NCBI GenBank assembly: GCA_016763915.1
Contig: JAESSX010000271.1
Location: 1-7,244, forward strand
Direction: 5' to 3'
Source: Rhodospirillales bacterium
GTDB lineage: Bacteria > Pseudomonadota > Alphaproteobacteria > Rhodospirillales_A > Casp-alpha2
Length of the DNA: 7,244 bases
Under the pieces are notes generated by a model. It searched no databases and was not told the DNA's origin. It saw only the letters and a program-made list of their open reading frames with translations. This document shows, piece by piece, positions 1 through 5,335 of this stretch; within the stretch, counting starts at the first letter, position 1; each line of letters begins with the position of its first letter. The translations under genes and the position numbers were made by a program.

Positions 1-48
1 CCATTTTAGAAATCCTGCCAATGGTATTTCGACGGTCGCCATTTATCT

Positions 49-62
49 TTGACATAGATCAG
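49..62. promoter_or_regulatory. FNR/FixK/Anr-like operator
   Basis: The sequence TTGACATAGATCAG matches the FNR-family consensus TTGAT-N4-ATCAA at 8 of 10 specified bases. FNR, Anr and FixK proteins bind such sites to switch genes with oxygen supply or nitrogen oxides. On the minus strand a -10-like hexamer TACCAT lies at 21-26. Its centre is 32 bp from the centre of the box, the spacing of a class II (-41.5) activated promoter, so the most natural target is a gene beyond the left edge, read leftward. Regulation of the rightward HPP-cupin genes is possible but the distance is over 500 bp. No second box is seen. Confidence 0.45.
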
Positions 63-116
63 GTCGGTTTTCCGAAGCCCTTCGACCGGCACCCCTTGCA
101 AGTTCCGAATATCGTG

Positions 117-224
117 TCGGGGTAATGTACCCTAACCCGATCATAGTTACTGCCATTCACTATCCGTTATAACGGCGGGGTATGAACAGACTATGACTGC
201 GGTATAAGAGCCGTGTGAATGGCA
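117..224. repeat. Cluster of short inverted repeats
   Basis: Several perfect dyads crowd into about 110 bp. GGGTA-ATG-TACCC lies at 120-132, partly overlapped by TCGGG (117-121) and CCCGA (136-140). TCATAGT (141-147) pairs with ACTATGA (190-196). TGCCATTCAC (151-160) pairs with GTGAATGGCA (215-224). CCGTTATAACGG (164-175) is a 12-bp palindrome. The long-range arms interleave rather than nest, so they cannot all form one simple hairpin. Paired operator sites or a degraded repeat element are possible; I do not recognise a known element. Confidence 0.45.
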
Positions 225-297
225 ATGAAGCGAACCCGGAGAAAAGCAGACACGGTATCGCAAATGGAGAATGGCTCGCAAATTGAGATGCTCTTTG

Positions 298-330
298 AAA
301 AAAAACGGGGGTGCCTGGTATGGCACCCCC
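298..330 (-). terminator. Intrinsic terminator, minus strand
   Basis: On the minus strand GGGGGTGCC and GGCACCCCC form a perfect 9-bp stem with a 6-base loop (ATACCA), followed after one G by a run of eight T. On the plus strand the stem is followed by ATGAAG with no T run, so it should terminate only leftward transcription. No protein gene on the minus strand ends just upstream, which is the main argument for a small RNA gene here. Confidence 0.8.
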
Positions 331-430
331 ATGAAGTTTGGGGAGAGATTTATTTGAAGAGTTGCAAAAACCGGGAGAAGAGCCGCGCCCTGGGGGGGAA
401 GGGCATGGAATGCAGCTGACCTCCTCCCGG
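298..430 (-). ncRNA. Candidate structured small RNA with intrinsic terminator
   Basis: Read on the minus strand, this stretch has the architecture of an Hfq-type small RNA. A 5' arm CCGGGAGGAGG (420-430) can pair over 11 bp, two of them G-U, with TCTTCTCCCGG (371-381). Inside it lies a small hairpin, GCCCT/AGGGC (387-404), with a C-rich loop UCCCCCCC. An AU-rich, CU-rich single-stranded linker (331-370) follows, containing AAAUAAAU and CUCUCCCC. Last come a perfect 9-bp GC-rich stem (307-330) and eight U residues (298-305). A promoter-like pair sits just upstream at 436-463. C-rich loops and linkers of this kind in alphaproteobacterial small RNAs often mask Shine-Dalgarno sequences, so post-transcriptional repression is a plausible job. 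I recognise no known RNA family; it resembles neither 4.5S, 6S nor tmRNA. Transcription is inferred, not seen. Confidence 0.5.
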
Positions 431-435
431 CTTGC

Positions 436-463
436 ATCATGGACGTTGCATTATTCATGCCAA
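436..463 (-). promoter_or_regulatory. Candidate promoter of the small RNA
   Basis: On the minus strand TTGGCA (458-463, 5 of 6 to the -35 consensus) and CATGAT (436-441, 4 of 6 to the -10 consensus) are 16 bp apart. Initiation would fall near 429-430, which is exactly where the 5' arm of the predicted RNA stem begins. Matches of this quality occur by chance, so support rests on the fit with the downstream structure and terminator. Confidence 0.35.
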
Positions 464-587
464 ATGACGGACCTGCCCCCTGACACCGGAAGCGGCCGGG
501 CCCGATTAATGTGTCCTTGCGTGTCTTGCGCCGATGGTGAGACTGTCGTCCTTGATCTTTGACGCACGACTTTTAGGAAATCCCTCC

Positions 588-1103
588 ATGCAATGGTTCG
601 GGCGCTACATCGGCAAAATGGCCGGTGGAAACACGCTGCCGCCTGCGCCGCGCATGTCGTCGGCAATCCTGGCTGGAATAGGGGCGACATTCGCTATCGC
701 CGCCACGGCGGGACTTGGCGAGGGGACCGGGGCCTTGCTTCTGATGGCGCCGTTCGGGGCGTCCTGTTTTCTGGCCTTCGCGGTGCCGGAGAGTCCGCTG
801 GCGCAACCCAGAAACATCGTCCTTGGCCATCTGATATCGACGGCCATCGGCCTGATCGTTCTGGCCCTTCTCGGCGGCGGCTGGCCGTCCATGGCGCTCG
901 CCGTCGGCCTGGCGGTGATTATGATGCAGGTGACCCGAACCGGACACCCGCCCGCGGGCGCCGACCCGTTGGTGGTGTTTGCCCTGCAACCGGCCTGGAG
1001 CTTTTTGATCTTCCCCGTGCTGACAGGGGCCGTGCTGATCGCTGTCGTTGCCCTGATATTCAACAACCTGCGATCCGATGTCCGCTATCCGGAATACTGG
1101 TAA
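588..1103 (+). CDS. HPP-family integral membrane protein
   Basis: A 171-residue inner-membrane protein of the HPP family (PF04982). It is recognised by the signature GHPPAGADPLV (residues 119-129), a PFGAS motif (55-59) and QPRN (73-76) followed by GH. Hydrophobic segments lie at about 24-43, 47-67, 77-96, 99-113 and 137-159, with a short polar N-terminus. Cyanobacterial and chloroplast HPP proteins have been reported to transport nitrite; bacterial members like this one are mostly uncharacterised, so the substrate is open. I chose the ATG at 588 because AGGAA (575-579) precedes it by 8 bases and the family begins near WFGRYIG. An in-frame upstream start at 534 would add 18 residues not typical of the family. 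The cupin gene follows after 28 bp, so the two are probably co-transcribed. No clear promoter is visible. Confidence 0.88.
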   Translation: MQWFGRYIGKMAGGNTLPPAPRMSSAILAGIGATFAIAATAGLGEGTGALLLMAPFGASCFLAFAVPESPLAQPRNIVLGHLISTAIGLIVLALLGGGWPSMALAVGLAVIMMQVTRTGHPPAGADPLVVFALQPAWSFLIFPVLTGAVLIAVVALIFNNLRSDVRYPEYW

Positions 1104-1131
1104 CGTCGGGCCGTTTTGTGGGGCCTGAGCG

Positions 1132-1854
1132 ATGACGAAAGAAATCCTGCGCATCAACGCGAATTTTGACGAGCGCGCTTTGCTACAAACCAACAGCGCG
1201 GACTGGGTCGCTTCGCCGAGTGCCGGTGTTGATCGCATCATGCTGGATCGCCTCGGCGGCGAGGTGGCGCGCGCGACATCCATCGTCCGCTTTGCGGCGG
1301 GTAGCACATTTCCCATGCACCGCCACGACGGCGGTGAGGAATTCCTCGTGTTGGACGGCACCTTCTCCGACGGGTCCGGGGACTTCGGTCCGGGGTCTTA
1401 CCTGCGCCATCCGGTCGGCACATCGCATACGCCGTTCACCCGCGAGGGTTGCTCCATTTTCGTCAAACTTTGGCAATTTCAGGACGGCGATACGGAGTCT
1501 GTTACCATCGACACGCGCGCCGTTGCTTTCGCGCCGGGACTGGTTGACGGCCTAAGCGTGTTGCCCTTGCATCAGTTTGAAACAGAGAGCACGGCCCTGG
1601 TGCGCTGGCAGCCGGGAACCGTTTTCAATCGCCACAGCCATTTCGGAGGCGAGGAAATTTACGTTATCGAGGGCACCTTCGAAGACGAATTCGGCGCCTA
1701 TCCGGCGGGAACCTGGCTTCGCAGCCCGCACCTGAGTAGTCACACCCCGTTCTCCGGCGAGGGCTGCCTGATCTACGTCAAGGCCGGGCACCTGTTGGCG
1801 GAACTGGGCACTTTGAGTGATCCGGCGGAACGATCCCAACCGGCCGCCGGCTAA
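1132..1854 (+). CDS. Stand-alone double cupin, ChrR C-terminal-domain type
   Basis: A 240-residue cytoplasmic protein with two cupin domains of the ChrR type (Cupin_7). The two halves repeat the same pattern: HRHDGGEE (63-70) with GxYLRxP and SHTPF (98-102), then HSHFGGEE (168-175) with GTWLRSP and SHTPF (203-207). Each half keeps a complete metal-binding set: H63, H65, E69 or E70, H99, and H168, H170, E174 or E175, H204. In true ChrR proteins a cupin follows an N-terminal zinc anti-sigma domain. Here that domain is absent and no ECF sigma factor is nearby, so an anti-sigma role is unlikely. A metal-dependent sensor or small-molecule enzyme is possible. GGGG at 1120-1123 lies 8 bases before the ATG, a weak ribosome binding site. 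It is probably in an operon with the HPP gene and ends 4 bp from the convergent wecC stop. Confidence 0.82.
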   Translation: MTKEILRINANFDERALLQTNSADWVASPSAGVDRIMLDRLGGEVARATSIVRFAAGSTFPMHRHDGGEEFLVLDGTFSDGSGDFGPGSYLRHPVGTSHTPFTREGCSIFVKLWQFQDGDTESVTIDTRAVAFAPGLVDGLSVLPLHQFETESTALVRWQPGTVFNRHSHFGGEEIYVIEGTFEDEFGAYPAGTWLRSPHLSSHTPFSGEGCLIYVKAGHLLAELGTLSDPAERSQPAAG

Positions 1855-1858
1855 CCCT

Positions 1859-3109
1859 TCAGGATCGCCAGATGCCGCGCGCGTCGAACACCCGCTTGTC
1901 GTCCAGGCGCTCCCGGGCGAGGTCCTTGAACACCCTGTGATCGACCAGCAGGACCACGATATCGGCCCGTTCCAGCGCATCGTCGAGACCGGCGAGGGTG
2001 ACGCCGGCGACGCCTTCGAGGTCCGCCGGCAGGGTTTCTATGTGGGGTTCGACGCAGAGAATTTCGCCGTTCCCGGTCATGGCCCCGGCCAGGCGTTGGA
2101 CCACGGTGACGGCCGGGCTTTGGCGCAAGTCGTCGATGTCGGCCTTGTAGGCCAGCCCCAGGCAGGCGATGACCGGAGCGGCCTGCTCGCGGGCGGCGGC
2201 AATGACCTGTTCGGCGAGGTGGTGGGGCTTGGCGTCGTTGACCTTGCGCGCGGCGCGGATCAAGTCGGTGTCGTCGGGGGCGGAATCGACGATGAACCAG
2301 GGGTCGACGGCAATGCAATGACCGCCGACGCCGGGGCCGGGTTGCAGGATATTGACCCGGGGATGATGGTTGGCCAACCGGACGGCCTCCCAGGGGTCGA
2401 CGCCGAGCTTTTCGCAGATGATGGACAGTTCGTTGGCGAAGGCGATGTTGACGTCGCGGAAGGCGTTTTCCGAAAGTTTCACCAGTTCCGCCGTTGGCGC
2501 CGTGGTCAGCAGGCATTCGCCTTCGACGGCGAGGCCGTACAGCGCCGCCGCCCGTTCCCCGCAAGCGGGCGAAATGCCGCCGATGACGCGGTCGTTCCGG
2601 ATCAGTTCGGCGATGACCCGGCCGGGCAGCACCCGTTCCGGGCTGTGGGCGATGTGAATATCGGCGGTTTCGCTGTCGTGGGGAAAACTTAAATGCGGAC
2701 ACATTTCGCTTAAGCGTTCGGAAACGGCGCGGGTGGCGCCGACCGGCACCGTCGATTCGACGACGATCAGATCGCCCGCCTTCAGCACCGGGGCCAGGCT
2801 TTCGGCGGCGGCCATCAGATAGCCGAGGTCGGGCTTGTGGCCGTCGGTGAACGGCGTCGGCACGGCGATGATGAAGGCGTCCGACGGTTGCGGTTCGGTG
2901 GCGGCGCGCAGCTTGTCGGCGGCGACCGCGTCGTGGACGATTTTATCCAGGTCCGGTTCCACAATATGGACTTCGCCCCGGTTGATCTTTTCGACGACGG
3001 CGGCGTTGGTGTCGACGCCCAGGACGTCGATCCCGCGGCTGGCGAAAACCGCCGCCGTCGGCAGGCCGACGTATCCTAAGCCGAGAACGGACAGCGTGTT
3101 AAAGGTCAC
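1859..3109 (-). CDS. wecC: UDP-N-acetyl-D-mannosamine dehydrogenase
   Basis: This enzyme oxidises UDP-ManNAc to UDP-ManNAcA with two NAD+, in the cytoplasm, supplying a uronic acid for surface polysaccharide. The 416-residue length is close to E. coli WecC (420). The Rossmann motif GLGYVG is at residues 10-15 with an acidic D33 for the ribose of NAD. The WecC-specific stretch [10 protein letters not shown] is at 155-164. The catalytic cysteine is C265 in [13 protein letters not shown] central dimerisation helix and a C-terminal UDP-binding domain follow. I chose the GTG start at 3107-3109: AAGGAG (3117-3122) sits 7 bases upstream and the protein then begins [15 protein letters not shown], aligning with the E. 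coli N-terminus. The in-frame TTG at 3125-3127 would place that ribosome binding site inside the gene. It overlaps the end of wecB by 11 bp, suggesting translational coupling. Confidence 0.93.
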   Translation of the reverse strand: MTFNTLSVLGLGYVGLPTAAVFASRGIDVLGVDTNAAVVEKINRGEVHIVEPDLDKIVHDAVAADKLRAATEPQPSDAFIIAVPTPFTDGHKPDLGYLMAAAESLAPVLKAGDLIVVESTVPVGATRAVSERLSEMCPHLSFPHDSETADIHIAHSPERVLPGRVIAELIRNDRVIGGISPACGERAAALYGLAVEGECLLTTAPTAELVKLSENAFRDVNIAFANELSIICEKLGVDPWEAVRLANHHPRVNILQPGPGVGGHCIAVDPWFIVDSAPDDTDLIRAARKVNDAKPHHLAEQVIAAAREQAAPVIACLGLAYKADIDDLRQSPAVTVVQRLAGAMTGNGEILCVEPHIETLPADLEGVAGVTLAGLDDALERADIVVLLVDHRVFKDLARERLDDKRVFDARGIWRS

Positions 3110-4217
3110 GGGACAGCTCCTTGACAATGCGCTTCGCGGCGGTGCCGTCGCCGTACGGGTTGTGGGCCCGGCTCATGGTCCGGTAGGCCGCCTCGTCGTC
3201 GAGCAGGCGGGCGCATTCGCCGACAATGGCGTCCCTATCGGTGCCGACCAGTTTGACGGTTCCGGCCTCGACGGCTTCGGGGCGCTCCGTCACGTCGCGC
3301 ATGACCACAACCGGCTTGCCGAGCGACGGGCCCTCTTCCTGGATGCCGCCGGAATCGGTCAGCACCAGATGGGCCCGTTCCATCAGATAGACGAAGGGCA
3401 GATAATCCAGGGGTTCGATCAGGTGAATGTTGGCCAGGTCGTCCAGAATCCGGTGCACCGGTTCGCTGACGTTGGGGTTGAGGTGCACCGGGTAGACGAT
3501 CTCGACATCATTACGCCCGGCCAGTTCCGCCAGCGCGGCGCAGATGGCTTCGAACCCGGGACCGAAATTCTCCCGCCGGTGCCCGGTCACCAGGATCATC
3601 CGGCGTTGCCGGTCGAGGAACTGGAAACGGTCTTCCATTCGGCGCCGCAGCATCGCGTCGTCCCGGAGCATGGCGGTTACCGACAGCAACGCGTCGATGA
3701 CCGTATTTCCGGTGACGAAAATGCGCGCATCGGCGGCGCCTTCGGCGATCAGGTTGGCGCGCGCGGTTTCCGTGGGGGCGAAGAACATGTCGGCGATGGC
3801 GTCGCTCAGCCGGCGGTTCATTTCTTCCGGGTAAGGGGCATACACGTCGCCGGTGCGCAGACCGGCCTCGACATGGCCGACGGGAATTTTCCGGTAAAAG
3901 GCGGCGAGCGAGGCGGCGAATGCCGTCGTGGTGTCGCCGTGCACCAGAATCCGGTCCGGTTGGAAATCGTCGAGAACACCGATCATGCCGTCCAAGACGG
4001 CGCTGGTGATATGGGCCAGGTCCTGGTTGTCGCGCATGATATCGAGGTCGAATTCGGGATCGATGCCGAACAGGTCCAGCACCTGGTCCAGCATGGCGCG
4101 ATGCTGGGCGGTGACGCAGACGCCGGAGTCGATGCCCGGCGCGCCGGCCAACGCCTTGACGACCGGCGCCATCTTGATGGCTTCGGGACGGGTTCCGAAA
4201 ACAGACAGTACACGCAT
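3099..4217 (-). CDS. wecB: UDP-N-acetylglucosamine 2-epimerase (non-hydrolysing)
   Basis: A cytoplasmic enzyme that interconverts UDP-GlcNAc and UDP-ManNAc, the step before wecC. The 372-residue protein is collinear with E. coli Wec[12 protein letters not shown] is at 8-18, and the catalytic acids D95 (HGDTTT), E117 ([11 protein letters not shown]) and E131 (PEEMNR) and the histidine H213 (TGHRRE) all sit at the E. coli numbers. [13 protein letters not shown] and MRDxTERPEAV nucleotide-binding motifs follow in the C-terminal half (the former reads [16 protein letters not shown] here). I chose the ATG at 4215-4217 because this preserves the family register; an upstream in-frame TTG at 4233 adds six atypical residues. 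No clear Shine-Dalgarno sequence precedes it. It is first in a two-gene unit with wecC. No glycosyltransferase or polymerase gene is in view, so the polysaccharide that uses the product is unknown. Confidence 0.95.
   Translation of the reverse strand: MRVLSVFGTRPEAIKMAPVVKALAGAPGIDSGVCVTAQHRAMLDQVLDLFGIDPEFDLDIMRDNQDLAHITSAVLDGMIGVLDDFQPDRILVHGDTTTAFAASLAAFYRKIPVGHVEAGLRTGDVYAPYPEEMNRRLSDAIADMFFAPTETARANLIAEGAADARIFVTGNTVIDALLSVTAMLRDDAMLRRRMEDRFQFLDRQRRMILVTGHRRENFGPGFEAICAALAELAGRNDVEIVYPVHLNPNVSEPVHRILDDLANIHLIEPLDYLPFVYLMERAHLVLTDSGGIQEEGPSLGKPVVVMRDVTERPEAVEAGTVKLVGTDRDAIVGECARLLDDEAAYRTMSRAHNPYGDGTAAKRIVKELSRDL
3117..3122 (-). promoter_or_regulatory. Ribosome binding site of wecC, inside wecB
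   Basis: AAGGAG on the minus strand is a strong Shine-Dalgarno sequence 7 bases before the GTG at 3107-3109. It lies within the last codons of wecB and decides the wecC start over the upstream TTG. Confidence 0.75.
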
Positions 4218-4229
4218 AGCTGTTTGTAA

Positions 4230-4253
4230 TACCAATCACTTTACCAATAACTT
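4230..4253. repeat. 12-bp tandem repeat in the wecB/EipB divergent control region
   Basis: TACCAATCACTT (4230-4241) is followed directly by TACCAATAACTT (4242-4253), differing at one base. The octamer ATAGCTGT flanks it at 4216-4223 and 4256-4263, a 40-bp period. The repeat lies just upstream of wecB and between divergent genes, where operators are expected. On the minus strand a TTGCGA (4288-4293) and TATATC (4267-4272) pair is 15 bp apart, a poor spacing for a sigma-70 promoter. On the plus strand TTGTAA (4224-4229) and AATAAC (4246-4251), 16 bp apart, could serve the EipB gene. All promoter calls here are weak. Confidence 0.4.
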
Positions 4254-4363
4254 CAATAGCTGTCTGGATATAGCGCGCGGCCCCATTTCGCAAGAACGGC
4301 TTTGTCTTGGGCGTCAGAATGCTTAAGGTAAAAGGGAGGTTGATATTGCAAAGGATGCTCATA

Positions 4364-5212
4364 ATGGGGGCGTTGGGAAAGAAACCTGTCCTGTTTGCTA
4401 CCGCCGTGACGGCGGTCTTGTCGCTTGGCGTTGTCCTTGGCCAGGGACCGGCAACCGCTGCCGGGGCCAAGTCCGGTTTAGCGCCGCACATGGCGGTTTA
4501 TTCGCTGTCCATGGGAAAGACCGATGCCTCTGGACTGTTCCTCAGCGTCGGCGGCTCCGTACAGTCGGTTCTGGAAAAAACCTGTGACGCCTGGATTTCG
4601 GCGGAACGGGTCAAAATGCAGGTGACGACCCAGTCCGGCGGACAGTTGCGCCAGGACCTGATGTATACCGGCTGGGAATCCCTGGACGGCAAGGAATACC
4701 GTTTTGCCGCCCGTTCCTCGGCCAACGGCAAAACCACGAAATACAGGGGCACCGCCCATTCCGATCCGGATACTGCCGGCGAGGCGGTCTATACCGAACC
4801 TGAAAAAATCACCATGAAGCTGCCGTCGGGAACGCAGTTCTATTTCGGGCTGACGTCGTGGCTGATCGAAAAAGCGCGCGCCGGAGAGTCGAGGGCCGAA
4901 ACCATCGTTTTCGACGGCACCGACGATGAGGGGCCGCAAAAGGCCATTGCCTTTATCATTCCCCTCAAGACGCAATGGGGCCAATCCACGGCGAAAGCGG
5001 AAAACAAACTGGGTCCGCTCGTGGAACGGCCCGGTTGGATCATGCGCATCGCGTTTTATCCTTTGGGCGGGCGGGCGGCCGAGCCCGAATATGAGGTTCA
5101 GGCCGTGGTTCTGGACAACGGCGTGACGCCGAGACTGGAACTGGTCTTTAATTCGTTTACGGCGATCCAGACCCTGAAAAAAATCGAGGCGCTGGAAAAC
5201 CCTCAATGCTGA
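4364..5212 (+). CDS. EipB-like periplasmic protein (DUF1849)
   Basis: A 282-residue secreted protein of the EipB family, whose Brucella member is a periplasmic beta-spiral protein needed for envelope integrity. Seen here: a basic N-terminus (MGALGKK), a hydrophobic core at about 8-26 and a cleavage region near ATAAGA. The mature N-terminus carries APHMAVYSLSM, and WESLDGKEYRF plus FDGTDDEG fit the family pattern. There are only two cysteines, C74 (EKTCDAW) and C282, the last residue. This placement matches the conserved EipB disulfide between an early and a C-terminal cysteine. The start is uncertain. ATG 4364 gives the cleanest signal peptide and has AAGG 9 bases upstream. ATG 4355 and TTG 4346 (with GGGAGG at 4334-4339, 6 bases away) are alternatives. 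The frame stays open upstream to a TTG at 4307. It lies divergent from wecB and upstream of the PDZ gene in the same direction. Confidence 0.8.
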   Translation: MGALGKKPVLFATAVTAVLSLGVVLGQGPATAAGAKSGLAPHMAVYSLSMGKTDASGLFLSVGGSVQSVLEKTCDAWISAERVKMQVTTQSGGQLRQDLMYTGWESLDGKEYRFAARSSANGKTTKYRGTAHSDPDTAGEAVYTEPEKITMKLPSGTQFYFGLTSWLIEKARAGESRAETIVFDGTDDEGPQKAIAFIIPLKTQWGQSTAKAENKLGPLVERPGWIMRIAFYPLGGRAAEPEYEVQAVVLDNGVTPRLELVFNSFTAIQTLKKIEALENPQC

Positions 5213-5268
5213 CGGCCGGCGTCGATGCAGGCCGCGAGTGGCTGTGATGTGTTGGGGTAGCCCGGTTC

Positions 5269-5281
5269 GGTTGTCACAACC
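5269..5281. promoter_or_regulatory. Palindrome overlapping the PDZ-gene -35 box
   Basis: GGTTGT-C-ACAACC is a perfect 6-bp dyad about a single central base. It covers the -35 hexamer TTGTCA (5271-5276), the position of a repressor operator. No matching second copy is seen in the window. Confidence 0.35.
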
Positions 5282-5299
5282 CTCTGAGAGAGCTAGACT
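5271..5299 (+). promoter_or_regulatory. Sigma-70-type promoter for the PDZ gene
   Basis: TTGTCA (5271-5276, 5 of 6) and TAGACT (5294-5299, 4 of 6) are exactly 17 bp apart, followed by an AT-rich leader (5299-5313). Initiation near 5306 would leave a leader of about 30 bases before the ATG at 5336. This indicates that the PDZ gene can be transcribed apart from the EipB-like gene. Confidence 0.5.
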
Positions 5300-5335
5300 T
5301 TTCAAAATTTTCTGTTTGGGGCGATCTGTTTGTTA

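Larger units (their letters stand above)
1..533. other. Gene-free leader region with regulatory DNA and a candidate small RNA
   Basis: I find no convincing protein gene here. The open frames in this stretch (about 60-100 codons on both strands) match no family I recognise and lack well-placed ribosome binding sites, and two of them run through the perfect hairpin at 307-330. Base composition is visibly more AT-rich and mixed than in the flanking genes, as expected for intergenic DNA. The region does contain an FNR/FixK-like dyad (49-62), a cluster of inverted repeats (117-224) and a minus-strand candidate RNA gene (298-430), listed separately. The gene to the left of the window is not visible. 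Confidence 0.6.

Noticed and set aside
307..330. Hairpin as a plus-strand terminator
   Set aside because: The plus-strand side is followed by ATGAAGTTTGG with no T run; only the minus strand has the U tract.
219..419. 66-codon plus-strand frame beginning MAMKRTRRK
   Set aside because: It has no convincing ribosome binding site, crosses the terminator hairpin at 307-330 and shows no recognisable domain. A small basic peptide cannot be fully excluded.
147..458. 103-codon minus-strand frame over the small RNA candidate
   Set aside because: A perfect intrinsic terminator with U8 lies inside it at 298-330, so a transcript could not carry it whole, and no family resemblance is seen.
338..562. 74-codon plus-strand frame ending just before the HPP gene
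   Set aside because: It has no family match and no good Shine-Dalgarno sequence, and its composition is unlike the neighbouring genes.
552..565. Second FNR box upstream of the HPP gene (TTGATCTTTGACGC)
   Set aside because: Only the left half-site TTGAT matches; the right half GACGC does not fit ATCAA.
1132..1854. Cupin protein as an anti-sigma factor ChrR
   Set aside because: The N-terminal zinc-binding anti-sigma domain is missing, since the first cupin begins by about residue 30, and no ECF sigma gene is adjacent.
1817..2692. 291-codon open frame on the plus strand within wecC
   Set aside because: It is antisense to the coding part of wecC and overlaps the end of the cupin gene; the composition is that of a shadow frame and it has no signal or domain.
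2835..4229. 464-codon open frame on the plus strand across wecB and the start of wecC
   Set aside because: It is antisense to two genes with unambiguous family motifs and exact catalytic residues, and its protein is Gly/Asp/Gln/Val-biased with no recognisable domain, as expected of a high-GC shadow frame.
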